DNA from: Bacteroidales bacterium
GTDB lineage: Bacteria > Bacteroidota > Bacteroidia > Bacteroidales > Paludibacteraceae
Reading direction: 5' to 3'
Assembly: GCA_900767385.1 (NCBI GenBank)
Contig: CAAFYY010000081.1
Location: 1-14,968, forward strand
Length of the DNA: 14,968 nucleotides
Positions 5,471-14,436 of this stretch are shown piece by piece. Positions within the stretch are counted from its first letter, which is position 1; every line of letters begins with the position of its first letter. A model generated the notes under the pieces. The model had not been told where the DNA came from and did no database searches. It worked only from the letters and a program-made list of their open reading frames with translations. The position numbers were made by a program, and so were the translations under genes.

Positions 5471-8400
5471 ATGATAGAAATTGCACTTGATTACGTCAAA
5501 ACAGTCAACTACGCCTTGGTACACTGCAAGAAAGCGGTATGCCAAGAGCTGAAACTGACCAACACTGGCAAGGAAGCTGTCGCCGATCTCCTCGTGGTCT
5601 GCGAGGGCGAGTTCATCGAGTCTGGCAACGGTCAGGCTGTTGCCCTCCTCCAGCCGGGCGAAAGCATCCGTCTGAAAGATTTCGTCATCAAACCCGACGC
5701 CAACAAACTCTCACAACTCACCGAGCAAGTTGCCTCACACATCGACATCATTGTCAAACGCAGTGAGGAGACGCTCGTACGCAAGAGTTTCGACATCGAC
5801 TTCATGGCCTACGACCAATGGTTGGGCACCAACACCCTCCCACAGATGCTCGCCGCCTTCGTCACCCCCAACGACCCAGCCATCGCACAACTCATCGTGG
5901 CTGCTGCCGCGCGACTCAAAGAGCAGACCGGCGAATCGGCCTTCGTGGAATACCAGAGCGGCAACCCACAGGTGGTGCTTCAACAGATTGCAGCCATCTT
6001 CGCCGCCATCCACGACCAAGGCATCGTCTACCGCTCCGTTCCTGCCAGCTATGGCTCCGAAGGACAGCGCGTCACCCTCCCCTATCAAGTGCTGGAGAGC
6101 AAACTCGGCAACTGCATCGAGCTCACCCTCCTCTTCGCCTCAGCCCTCGAGGCCGTTGGCATCTACAGCGGCGTCATCCTCAAGAAGGGACACGCCTATC
6201 TCGCTGCCTGGTTGGGATACCCCGACTACAACTACAGCACCTGCGACGATCCCTCTATGCTCAGTCTGCGCACCGCCGACGGCATCAGCAAGATGGTATT
6301 GCTGGAGTGCACCTGTGTCACCAAGGAAGACGCCTCCTTCAACAAGGCAATCACCTCGGCAGAATACACCCTCACCGACACCGACAGTTTCGAGCTCTAT
6401 ATCGACCTCTACCGCTGCCGACTGGAGAACTATCGTCCTCTCCCACGCCGCATCATGAAGGACGGTGTGATGACACTCGAAGAGGGTATCGAGCATGGTC
6501 AGTGCGATACCACCGTACGACAGATTCATGAGGCCGACCTCACACGACTCGACAACAACAAGAAGGAACTGACACGCTTCGACATCTGGGAGCGCCGTCT
6601 GCTCGACCTCACACTCCGCAACTCTCTCCTCAACATCGCACACCACCGCACGCTGCAGCTCATGGTGAACAATGTGGCACGCATCGAGGACCTCTTGCAA
6701 GGAGGCAAAGAGTTCTGCATCGAAGCAAAACCAGATATCGATATCGACTTCGACCAAGTGCAGGCCTACCTCCACCACCCTATCTACGACCAGTGCGCCG
6801 AGCTCCTCACCACCGACCTCAACCACCTCACAATCCACTCTTTTCTCCCTCCTTCAGAGACTAAGTTGACACTGAAGACCCTCTACCGCGCCTCACGAGA
6901 CGCCATCGAGGAGACAGGTGCCAACTCCCTCTTCCTCTCTCTCGGACTCCTCCAGTGGTATGAGACAGAAGAGAGCCAACAGCCACGATTCGCACCGCTG
7001 ATTCTTCTCCCAGTCAGTCTGCTCTACAAACGCGGCAGCTATTTTATCCGCACCCGTGACGAAGAAGTCATGCTCAACATCACGCTGATGGAGCTGCTGC
7101 GCCAGAACTACGAAATCACCATCGACGGCCTCAACCCTCTCCCAACCGACGAGAGCGGCGTGGACGTCACCCTCATACTCTCTGCCATCCGTCGCGCCAT
7201 CGAGAAACAGCCCCGCTGGGACGTGCTCGATATCCCGATGTTGGGCAATTTCTCTTTCAGCAAGTTCGTTATGTGGAACGACCTCCACAACAACCGCGAA
7301 CTGATGCTCCAGAACAACGTCATCAACAGTCTCGTGGCCAACCAACTCACCTGGAAGCCCGAGCCGATGGTAGGCAACCTCAAGGCGGTGGATGCCACCC
7401 TCGACCCCACACAACTCGCACTCCCTGTGGCTGTCGACTCCTCACAGATGGCAGCCGTCATCGAAGGGGGCAAGGGCAACTCCTTCATCCTCTATGGCCC
7501 TCCGGGCACCGGCAAGTCGCAGACCATCACCAACCTCGTGGCCAACGCCCTCTATCAAGGGAAGCGTGTCCTCTTCGTTGCCGAGAAGATGGCGGCGCTC
7601 AACGTGGTGCAACGCCGACTGGAGCAGATTGGTCTCGCCCCATTCTGCCTCGAGCTCCACTCCAACAAAAGCACCAAACGACACGTGCTTGGACAGTTGG
7701 AGACCGCCCTTGACGTGGCACATATCGCCCGCCCAGAAGAGTATGCCAAGACCGCCCAAGCACTCTTTGAGGAGCGTAAGCGACTGATAGCCTATATGCA
7801 GGCGCTACACACCGTCAGCGAGTCGACCGGACTCTCGCTCTACGACTACTTCGTTCGCTACGAAGCAATCGCCGAGGCGCCGCTCAAAGCGTTTGAATAC
7901 ACCCAACCGACGGGCAATATGATCCGCGAGAAGGGGTTCAAGGCCCTCGAAGAGCTGTTGGGCGAACCGCTCGACACCATCGTCAAACTCGTTGGACACC
8001 CCGGTCGGCACCCACTCAACGAGATACACCTCACCCGTGAGGAGGCAGCCAACCCAGAGGTGTTCAAGAGCCGCTTCACCGAGTTGAGCAACACCGTCAG
8101 CTATGCCCTTGAACACTGGCAGGAACTCAATGAGACCCGCCTCATCCGCGAGCGTCTTGTGAGCGAAGGCAACCAGCAGTTCTTTGCCAAAGATGTCAAG
8201 GCACTCAAACAACAGTGGGAAGAGGCGAACGCCAAGTGGTTCCTCCCACGTTACTTGGCTGTCAAGCGCTTCGTCAAGGAGATGCGCGCCTACAACCCGT
8301 CGCTCACCGCCGACTCCATCACGCCGCTGCTCAACAACCTCACCACCTACAACGAGCGCCACGAGATGCTTGAGAAACTGCGTGAAGAGGTGAGACGCTT

Positions 8401-10789
8401 CTTTGCCGTCACCCTCTCTGCCGACCAGTGTCCGGAGCAGTCGCTGCTCACCCGCTTCCAGGAACGCATCACCCACTGGCTCTCGCTCTCATCGCTCCTG
8501 CGCGACTGGCAGCACTGGGTCAACTACCGCGAGGAACTCCTCGCCAACGGCCTCGACAGCGTGGTCAACGCATTGGAAGCACCGGAAGAGATTGCATCGG
8601 CAACCTTGCGCAACAGTTTCTTCAAGGCACTCTACTTCCGTCTCGCCGAGTTGAAGATCAATTCCGTGGAGCAACTCTCTACCTTTGAGGGCATGCTGTT
8701 TGACAACCACGTGAAACGATACAAAAAACTCTCCAGCGAGTTCCAACTCCTTACCCAGAAGCAGCTTTACGCCCTTCTCGCCTCCAAAGTGCCTCAGGCA
8801 GCCGCCATGACAACGGCCAACAGCGAGATCGGTTTCCTCCGCCGCAATATCAACAACGGCGGCCGCGGCGTCTCACTCCGCGACCTCCTCCACAACATTC
8901 CGACACTGCTCCCTCACCTCTGCCCCTGCATGCTGATGAGCCCGATGAGCGTGTCGCAATATCTCGACCTCAAAGAAGAGAAGTTCGACATCGTAATCTT
9001 CGACGAAGCCTCGCAGATGCCTACCAGCGAAGCCGTTGGCGCCATCGCCCGCGGCAAGGCACTCATCGTTGTCGGCGACCCAAAACAGATGCCGCCAACC
9101 TCTTTCTTCTCCTCCAGCAACGTGGAGGAAGAGGAGGCTGCCTTCGACGACCTCGAGAGCATCCTCGAAGACTGCCGTGCCCTCGACATCCCGTCGCTCC
9201 AACTCAACTGGCACTACCGCTCACGCCACGAGAGTCTCATCACCTTCTCCAACAACGAATACTACGACGGCTCACTCATCACCTTCCCATCCGTCGACGA
9301 CCAAAAGGCACGTGTCCGTCTCATCCCTGTTGAGGGATGCTACGACAAGGGCGGCCGACGCAGCAACCGTGCCGAGGCAGAGGCCATCGTCAGAGAGGTG
9401 GAACGCCGCCTACGCGACAAGGAACTGCGCAAACACAGCATCGGCATCATCGCCTTCAGTGTGGCGCAGCAGAGTCTGATTGAAGACCTCCTCCAGGAGC
9501 ATTTCGACAACAACAAAGAGCTCCGCGAACTCGCCAACGCGATGTACGAACCGATGTTTGTCAAGAACCTCGAGAACGTCCAAGGCGACGAGCGCGACAT
9601 CATCCTCTTCTCCGTGGGCTATGGTCCCGACAAAGACGGTAAGGTGTCGATGAACTTCGGTCCGCTCAACAACGCCGGCGGTGAACGCCGTCTCAACGTG
9701 GCTGTCAGCCGTGCCCGCGAAGAGATGCTCGTCTTCTCCACCCTCTCAGCCTCACAAATCGACCTCCGCCGCTCCAAGGCGCGTGGCGTAGAGGGACTGA
9801 AGCATTTCCTTGAGTTTGCTGAGACACAGACACTCACACAGAGCGCAAGCCAGATGGCCAACGACAACATCATCGCCAGCGATATCGCCAACGCACTCCG
9901 TCAGCACGGACTCATCACGACACTCAATGTGGGACGCTCCCACTTCAAGGTGGACATCGCCATCAGCCGCAAAGAGACGCCCGATACCTACGAACTCGGC
10001 ATTCTTCTCGACGGCGCTACCTATCGCGACACCCAGACAACCCGCGACCGCGAGATCGTTCAGACCTCCGTTCTGGAAGCGCTCCGCTGGAAGGTGATGC
10101 GCGTCTGGAGCATCGACTGGTTCAACAACCGCGACCGAGTCGTCAGCCGTATCCTCGAGTGTCTCAATACGCCAACCGATGACCCGACCGACAACCCGAC
10201 CGACGAACAGGTGTTCGACATCTCCACGGAACCGAAGGTCGAGGTGGCCACCTCACGCCGCGACTATACGGAGTATGTCGCAACGAAAGATGACGCATTG
10301 GCGATGGACGACCTCCAACTCGTTACACATATCGTTGAGAACGAGCAGCCTATCACCCTCAACTACCTCTGCCGCCGCTTCTGTCTCCTCCGCGAGGCAG
10401 GCAAGGTGACCTCAGCACTGCAACGCAAGATGCTCGACATCGCCACCACCAACCTCTATGTGAGCGACGACCCTCAAACCCGCTTCAACGTATGGCTCAA
10501 CAAAGAGACTGCCGAGAGTTGGCAGTGGTATCGTCCTGCCGTCAACCGCGAGATTGGCGACATCCCGACTACGGAGTTGAAACACGTGATCACCGAAACC
10601 ATCGCCGAGCAACTCGCCATCCCACCAGAGCCGCTCACACTGATTGCTGCCAAGAAACTCGGCTTCACCCGCCGCGGCAACAACATCGACCTCGCCCTCA
10701 ACAACGTCATCGCACAACTGCTCAACGACGGCATCATCGAGACCTACGACTATCGTCTCCGCCTCAAGCAGACGACAGCCGCCAATTAG
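5471..10789 (+). CDS. DUF4011/DUF3320-type giant SF1 helicase with transglutaminase-like and nuclease-like domains
   Basis: This 1772-residue protein starts at the ATG at 5471. Domains in order: a beta-sandwich-like N-terminus (1-115); a transglutaminase-like fold (about 120-265) with GNC215IE, KGH241AYLA and D252 or D259 as the possible catalytic triad; the DUF4011 signature WERRLLDLTLRNSLLNI from 373; and a split superfamily 1 helicase. Helicase motifs are Walker A GPPGTGKS (676-683), Walker B DEASQ (1178-1182), GDPKQ (1202-1206), NWHYRSRHE, VQGDERD and NVAVSRARE (1409-1417). Between Walker A and B lies a long helical insert. Then comes a Vsr/MTES_1575-like nuclease region with D1495, E1508 and LLDG (1512-1515), ending WKVMRVWSIDWF, and finally a DUF3320-like winged-helix tail. 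From memory, DUF4011-helicase-Vsr-DUF3320 proteins (hhe) were proposed as single-gene phage defence by Gao et al. 2020. Defence here is inferred. No dedicated promoter is visible. Confidence 0.9.
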   Translation: MIEIALDYVKTVNYALVHCKKAVCQELKLTNTGKEAVADLLVVCEGEFIESGNGQAVALLQPGESIRLKDFVIKPDANKLSQLTEQVASHIDIIVKRSEETLVRKSFDIDFMAYDQWLGTNTLPQMLAAFVTPNDPAIAQLIVAAAARLKEQTGESAFVEYQSGNPQVVLQQIAAIFAAIHDQGIVYRSVPASYGSEGQRVTLPYQVLESKLGNCIELTLLFASALEAVGIYSGVILKKGHAYLAAWLGYPDYNYSTCDDPSMLSLRTADGISKMVLLECTCVTKEDASFNKAITSAEYTLTDTDSFELYIDLYRCRLENYRPLPRRIMKDGVMTLEEGIEHGQCDTTVRQIHEADLTRLDNNKKELTRFDIWERRLLDLTLRNSLLNIAHHRTLQLMVNNVARIEDLLQGGKEFCIEAKPDIDIDFDQVQAYLHHPIYDQCAELLTTDLNHLTIHSFLPPSETKLTLKTLYRASRDAIEETGANSLFLSLGLLQWYETEESQQPRFAPLILLPVSLLYKRGSYFIRTRDEEVMLNITLMELLRQNYEITIDGLNPLPTDESGVDVTLILSAIRRAIEKQPRWDVLDIPMLGNFSFSKFVMWNDLHNNRELMLQNNVINSLVANQLTWKPEPMVGNLKAVDATLDPTQLALPVAVDSSQMAAVIEGGKGNSFILYGPPGTGKSQTITNLVANALYQGKRVLFVAEKMAALNVVQRRLEQIGLAPFCLELHSNKSTKRHVLGQLETALDVAHIARPEEYAKTAQALFEERKRLIAYMQALHTVSESTGLSLYDYFVRYEAIAEAPLKAFEYTQPTGNMIREKGFKALEELLGEPLDTIVKLVGHPGRHPLNEIHLTREEAANPEVFKSRFTELSNTVSYALEHWQELNETRLIRERLVSEGNQQFFAKDVKALKQQWEEANAKWFLPRYLAVKRFVKEMRAYNPSLTADSITPLLNNLTTYNERHEMLEKLREEVRRFFAVTLSADQCPEQSLLTRFQERITHWLSLSSLLRDWQHWVNYREELLANGLDSVVNALEAPEEIASATLRNSFFKALYFRLAELKINSVEQLSTFEGMLFDNHVKRYKKLSSEFQLLTQKQLYALLASKVPQAAAMTTANSEIGFLRRNINNGGRGVSLRDLLHNIPTLLPHLCPCMLMSPMSVSQYLDLKEEKFDIVIFDEASQMPTSEAVGAIARGKALIVVGDPKQMPPTSFFSSSNVEEEEAAFDDLESILEDCRALDIPSLQLNWHYRSRHESLITFSNNEYYDGSLITFPSVDDQKARVRLIPVEGCYDKGGRRSNRAEAEAIVREVERRLRDKELRKHSIGIIAFSVAQQSLIEDLLQEHFDNNKELRELANAMYEPMFVKNLENVQGDERDIILFSVGYGPDKDGKVSMNFGPLNNAGGERRLNVAVSRAREEMLVFSTLSASQIDLRRSKARGVEGLKHFLEFAETQTLTQSASQMANDNIIASDIANALRQHGLITTLNVGRSHFKVDIAISRKETPDTYELGILLDGATYRDTQTTRDREIVQTSVLEALRWKVMRVWSIDWFNNRDRVVSRILECLNTPTDDPTDNPTDEQVFDISTEPKVEVATSRRDYTEYVATKDDALAMDDLQLVTHIVENEQPITLNYLCRRFCLLREAGKVTSALQRKMLDIATTNLYVSDDPQTRFNVWLNKETAESWQWYRPAVNREIGDIPTTELKHVITETIAEQLAIPPEPLTLIAAKKLGFTRRGNNIDLALNNVIAQLLNDGIIETYDYRLRLKQTTAAN
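10172..10207 (+). repeat. Three tandem 12-bp coding repeats in the helicase linker
   Basis: Three 12-bp units encode PTDD, PTDN and PTDE (residues 1568-1579 of the helicase). They lie between the nuclease-like region and the C-terminal winged-helix tail, and probably mark a flexible linker that could vary in copy number by slippage. Confidence 0.6.
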
Positions 10790-10815
10790 TGGCGCCATCA
10801 TTCAAAATAAAACAG

Positions 10816-10823
10816 TAACTTTG
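10816..10823 (+). promoter_or_regulatory. -7 promoter box of the LamG-OmpA-like gene
   Basis: TAACTTTG matches TAnnTTTG and lies 42 nt before the ATG at 10866, between the helicase stop and the next gene. No good -33 TTTG is visible. Confidence 0.75.
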
Positions 10824-10865
10824 CAACCGCAAAAAGCATACATTTTATCACACACAGTATCAGTT

Positions 10866-11909
10866 ATGAATAACAAAAAGACTATCACTCTCCTTGCCGG
10901 CATGCTCCTCCTCACCCTGACAGCAGCGGCACAGGTAACCACCCCTTCACGCGTCGAAGGGATGTTTATGCGCAGCAACTTCACCCAAGGCACCGACATC
11001 GTTGTAGCCGACGATTTCGCCGACGAACTGGAAGCCACCCTCCCGATACAATGGAAAGCGACTCGAGGCGCCATCGAGGTGGGCAACGTGGGCGGCATCC
11101 CTTGCCTCCGCTTTGCCAACCAGACTACCGCCGAGTTGGTGAATCAGCCTCAACTCGCCGAGCAATGCACCTTTGAGATGGACTTCTTCTGTCCAGCCGA
11201 CGGCCTCGACTTCCAACATTCCATCGGCGCAGAAAACGCCCAATGGGGACACTCCTTCCAGCTCAACCTCTCGACCAACGAGTACCACCTCGTCTATCGC
11301 ACCCCCGACGATATGGGACGCTCGTCTATGGGACAACTTCCAATACAGTTCTTCCAAGTGGGCAACTGGAATCACCTCGCCATCAGCTACGACCGTCACC
11401 GCCTCGTGGCCTATATCAATGGCAAACAAATTTTTGAGGTGAGCGACTGCAAACAGCCTTCAACCCTCTGGCTGAGCCACGACGAATGGAACACCTTCCA
11501 CAATGCCAACGCCAATGCCGTGACCAACATCGTGGTCTGCAACGGCATCGAACCACTCGAGATGCAGATGGAACGCAGCAGCTTCACCACACGTAGCATC
11601 GCCTTCGCTGGCGACACACTGCTCGCACCAATCTCCATGACCGTCATCACCCGTCTCCGCAATGTGATGCGCCAGCAGACCAATATGAAGTTGACCGTAG
11701 AGTGCCATGCCGACCTCACCATGTCCGACTCCGTCGCCCTGGAACTCACACAGCGTCAGGCCAACGCCATCGTTGAGCGCCTCGTAGCCATGGGTATTGA
11801 AGCAGAGCGTCTCGAAGCAAAGGGGATGGGCAACGCCAACCCACTCGCCAACGGCAAGACACCAGCCGACCGCACACGCAACCGTCGCGTCGTCTTCATC
11901 AAACAATAA
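10866..11909 (+). CDS. Exported LamG-like / OmpA-like envelope protein
   Basis: This 347-residue protein starts at the ATG at 10866, just downstream of a -7 box. The frame is open further 5', but that part overlaps the helicase gene and precedes the promoter. A signal peptide (TITLLAGMLLLTLTAAA) is probably cleaved after residue 22. Residues about 40-225 resemble a LamG/concanavalin-like beta-sandwich (CTFEMDFFC, GNWNHLAISYDRHRLVAYIN). Residues about 245-347 are OmpA C-terminal-like, with HAD283, a degenerate LTQRQANAIVERL helix, RLEAKGMGNANPLANGKTPA and RTRNRRVVF at the end. OmpA domains bind the diaminopimelate of peptidoglycan through an Asp and an Arg 15 residues later. Here the Asp is kept (D283), but the Arg position is Gln298. 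The protein is likely periplasmic or outer-membrane associated. It is monocistronic, with its own terminator. Confidence 0.85.
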   Translation: MNNKKTITLLAGMLLLTLTAAAQVTTPSRVEGMFMRSNFTQGTDIVVADDFADELEATLPIQWKATRGAIEVGNVGGIPCLRFANQTTAELVNQPQLAEQCTFEMDFFCPADGLDFQHSIGAENAQWGHSFQLNLSTNEYHLVYRTPDDMGRSSMGQLPIQFFQVGNWNHLAISYDRHRLVAYINGKQIFEVSDCKQPSTLWLSHDEWNTFHNANANAVTNIVVCNGIEPLEMQMERSSFTTRSIAFAGDTLLAPISMTVITRLRNVMRQQTNMKLTVECHADLTMSDSVALELTQRQANAIVERLVAMGIEAERLEAKGMGNANPLANGKTPADRTRNRRVVFIKQ

Positions 11910-11941
11910 ACAACAGCCTTTGATACAGAGGCAGATACCAC

Positions 11942-11974
11942 ATAGCATCACTCGATAGGGTGATGCTTTTTTTT
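11942..11974 (+). terminator. Intrinsic terminator after the LamG-OmpA-like gene
   Basis: AGCATCAC (11944-11951) pairs with GTGATGCT (11960-11967). The stem can extend to 10 bp with a GATA tetraloop and is followed by eight T. A second, weaker hairpin (TGGCAC 11991-11996 with GTGCCA 12007-12012, then TTTTC) lies just downstream. Confidence 0.9.
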
Positions 11975-12069
11975 CACTTCACCCTTATATTGGCACGGAA
12001 AAAGCAGTGCCATTTTCAAAAAACAATAAAAATAAAGCAGAAAAGAGAGTCGTGAGAAGAAAAAAAGAG

Positions 12070-12077
12070 TAACTTTG
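12070..12077 (+). promoter_or_regulatory. -7 promoter box of rnr
   Basis: TAACTTTG matches TAnnTTTG and lies 24 nt before the ATG at 12102. It overlaps an in-frame upstream start codon at 12075, which therefore cannot be the real start. No -33 TTTG is evident in the A-rich upstream sequence. Confidence 0.78.
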
Positions 12078-12101
12078 GAGCGACTTAGAATACAGAACAT
12101 A

Positions 12102-14270
12102 ATGAGAAAGAAAACATCATCATCAAATCGTGGCTCTTCGCGCCGCAGCGACCGTGTAGACCGTCAGCAACTGATGACCAGCATCGTCAACCTGTTGAGT
12201 TCAGAGCCAAATAAATCGTTCAACTATAAGCAGATATCCCACGCTCTGCAGATGAAGAACGGCCGTCAGAAGGAGGCTGTAGCCGAGGTATTGTTCGAAC
12301 TTGAGATGCATGGCATCGTCAGCGAGCCCGACTTCGGCGTCTACCGCATCAATATGCGCCAAGCCTATGTGACTGGAAAAATCGACAAACAAAGCGCCGA
12401 CCGCAAGACCTATCTCATCCCCGACGATGGTGCCGACCGTGTGCTCATCCCAGAACGTGCCATGAACCGCGCCATGAACGGCGACATCGTGAAGGTGCTC
12501 CTCACCCCACGCCGCAAGGGACACGAGCAGGAAGGCGAGGTCGTTGAGGTGCTCCAACGTGCCAAGACAGAGTTCGTCGGCACCCTCGAGGTGAAGCACA
12601 ACTTCGCCTTCGTGGTCGTTGACAAGAAACAGTTGCAACACGATATCTTCGTCCCTCTCGACAAGACCAAAGGGGGCAAGAACGGACAGAAATGTGTGGT
12701 TCGCATCACCGAATGGGACAAAGACGACCGCAACCCTATCGGCGAAGTCGTTGACGTACTTGGCGACACCGGCGACAACAACACCGAGATGCATGCCATC
12801 CTCGCTGAGTTCGGCTTACCATACTCCTATCCAAAAGCCGTAGAAGAGGCTGCCAACCGCATTCCTGCCGAGATTCCTCAAGAGGAGATTGACCGCCGTA
12901 TCGACATGCGCGACGTGGTGACCTTCACCATCGACCCACGCGATGCGAAAGACTTCGACGATGCCCTCTCTATCCGCCAGTTGGGCGACAACGAATGGGA
13001 GGTCGGCGTTCACATCGCCGACGTGACCTACTACGTCACCCCAGGCAGCATCATCGACGAAGAGGCCATCAAACGCGCCACCTCCGTCTACCTCGTGGAC
13101 CGCACCATCCCGATGCTCCCGGAGCGACTCTGCAACGAACTCTGCTCTCTCCGTCAGGACGAAGACAAACTCACCTACTCCTGCATCTTCCGTATGAACA
13201 ACCAAGCCGACATCCTCGGCTATAAGATAGCACGCACCGTGACCCGCTCCAACCGCCGCTTCACCTACGAAGAGGCGCAAGAGATCATCGAGAAGGGTCA
13301 AGGCGAATTCTCTGCAGAGATTCTCAAACTCAACGAGTTGGCACAGATTCTCCGCACCCAACGCTTCGCCAAGGGCTCTATCGCCTTCGAGCGCACCGAG
13401 GTGCGTTTTGAAATCAACGAGAAGGGCAAGCCTCTGAGCGTCTACTTCAAGGAGTCGAAGGAGGCCAACAAACTCATCGAGGAGTTCATGCTCTTGGCCA
13501 ACAAGACTGTGGCTATGCACATCGGCAAGAAGAAGATCGACGGCAAGGAACGCACCTTCGTCTATCGTGTTCACGACGTGCCCAACCCAGACAAACTCAA
13601 CAACTTCGCTGAGTTCATCAAGAAGTTTGGCTACCGTCTGAAGACCACGGGTAAGAACTACGAGGTGTCTGCCGCCCTCAACCATCTGCTCGATGTGGCT
13701 GAAGGCAAGAAAGAGCAGAATCTCATCGAGACCCTCGCCGTACGCTCCATGGCAAAGGCTATCTATACGACTACCAACATCGGCCACTACGGTTTGGCCT
13801 TCGACTACTACACCCACTTCACCTCACCAATCCGCCGATTCCCAGATATGATGGTTCACCGCCTGCTGACCACCTACCTCGACGGCGGCAAGAGCGTCAA
13901 CCCTATCCAATGGGAAGACTGGTGCGACCACTCCTCCAAGATGGAGCAGTTGGCAGCCAACGCCGAACGCGCCAGCATCAAATACAAACAGGTGGAATAT
14001 ATGAGCGAACGTCTCGGCATGGTGTTCGACGGCGTCATCTCCGGCGTCACCGAGTGGGGCATCTATGTGGAATTGAACGAGAACAAGTGCGAGGGCATGA
14101 TTCCTATCCGCGATCTCGACGACGACTACTACGTCTTCGACGAGAAAACCTACTGCATTACAGGTCGTCACCACCACCGCTCCTATCAGTTGGGCGATCC
14201 ACTGAAGGTGAAGGTGGCACGCGCCGACCTCGCCCGCAAGCAACTCGACTTCGCTTTGGTGAAAGAGTAA
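12102..14270 (+). CDS. rnr: RNase R, 3'-5' exoribonuclease
   Basis: This 722-residue RNase R/VacB-family enzyme degrades RNA, including structured RNA, from the 3' end. The start at 12102 (MRKKTSSSNRG) lies just downstream of the promoter. Domains in order: a basic Ser/Arg-rich N-terminus; a winged helix (about 20-90, NYKQISHALQ, MHGIVSE); cold-shock/OB domains (about 95-240, DRVLIPERAMNRAMNGDIV, FVGTLEVKHNFAFVV, HDIFVP); the RNB catalytic domain from about 255 with IDPRDAKDFDDAL; and a C-terminal S1 domain (about 640-720, GVISGVTEWGIYVEL, EGMIPI). The four metal-binding Asp of the RNB site are present (D278, D284, D286, D287), as are HIADVTYYV and HFTSPIRRFPDMMVHR. Length is somewhat below the approximately 810 residues of the E. 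coli enzyme, because the basic tail is missing. It looks monocistronic. Confidence 0.95.
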   Translation: MRKKTSSSNRGSSRRSDRVDRQQLMTSIVNLLSSEPNKSFNYKQISHALQMKNGRQKEAVAEVLFELEMHGIVSEPDFGVYRINMRQAYVTGKIDKQSADRKTYLIPDDGADRVLIPERAMNRAMNGDIVKVLLTPRRKGHEQEGEVVEVLQRAKTEFVGTLEVKHNFAFVVVDKKQLQHDIFVPLDKTKGGKNGQKCVVRITEWDKDDRNPIGEVVDVLGDTGDNNTEMHAILAEFGLPYSYPKAVEEAANRIPAEIPQEEIDRRIDMRDVVTFTIDPRDAKDFDDALSIRQLGDNEWEVGVHIADVTYYVTPGSIIDEEAIKRATSVYLVDRTIPMLPERLCNELCSLRQDEDKLTYSCIFRMNNQADILGYKIARTVTRSNRRFTYEEAQEIIEKGQGEFSAEILKLNELAQILRTQRFAKGSIAFERTEVRFEINEKGKPLSVYFKESKEANKLIEEFMLLANKTVAMHIGKKKIDGKERTFVYRVHDVPNPDKLNNFAEFIKKFGYRLKTTGKNYEVSAALNHLLDVAEGKKEQNLIETLAVRSMAKAIYTTTNIGHYGLAFDYYTHFTSPIRRFPDMMVHRLLTTYLDGGKSVNPIQWEDWCDHSSKMEQLAANAERASIKYKQVEYMSERLGMVFDGVISGVTEWGIYVELNENKCEGMIPIRDLDDDYYVFDEKTYCITGRHHHRSYQLGDPLKVKVARADLARKQLDFALVKE

Positions 14271-14290
14271 ACAGAATAATACCTGATAAA

Positions 14291-14325
14291 GACAGAGGCA
14301 ATCCTACAATGGGTTGCCTTTGTTG
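14291..14325 (+). terminator. Intrinsic terminator after rnr
   Basis: AGGCAATCC (14296-14304) pairs with GGGTTGCCT (14311-14319) around a 6-nt loop, and the stem can extend outward through several further pairs. The following TTTGTTG is only moderately T-rich. Confidence 0.75.
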
Positions 14326-14402
14326 CTCTCTCCCCCACATTCATACGTAACATTGGTTATCATTACCGAAAATCAGGTACAACAAATTTCGTAGATTCGT
14401 GA

Positions 14403-14410
14403 TACTTTTG
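14403..14410 (+). promoter_or_regulatory. -7 promoter box of the alpha/beta hydrolase gene
   Basis: TACTTTTG matches TAnnTTTG and lies 26 nt before the ATG at 14437. The upstream -33 box is not clear. Confidence 0.72.
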
Positions 14411-14436
14411 CACCATCAAAAAACAACACAGACAAC

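Noticed and set aside
10780..10794. Inverted repeat CGCCA/TGGCG at the helicase stop, containing the reverse complement of CGCCACTAA from the 2876/2929 repeats
   Set aside because: A 9-base match on either strand of a 15-kb window is expected by chance roughly one time in ten, the stem is only 5 bp, and there is no T tract. Kept only as a note.
12816..13817. 333-codon minus-strand frame opposite rnr
   Set aside because: It mirrors the RNB catalytic domain coding sequence and has the low-complexity look of antisense frames in this genome.
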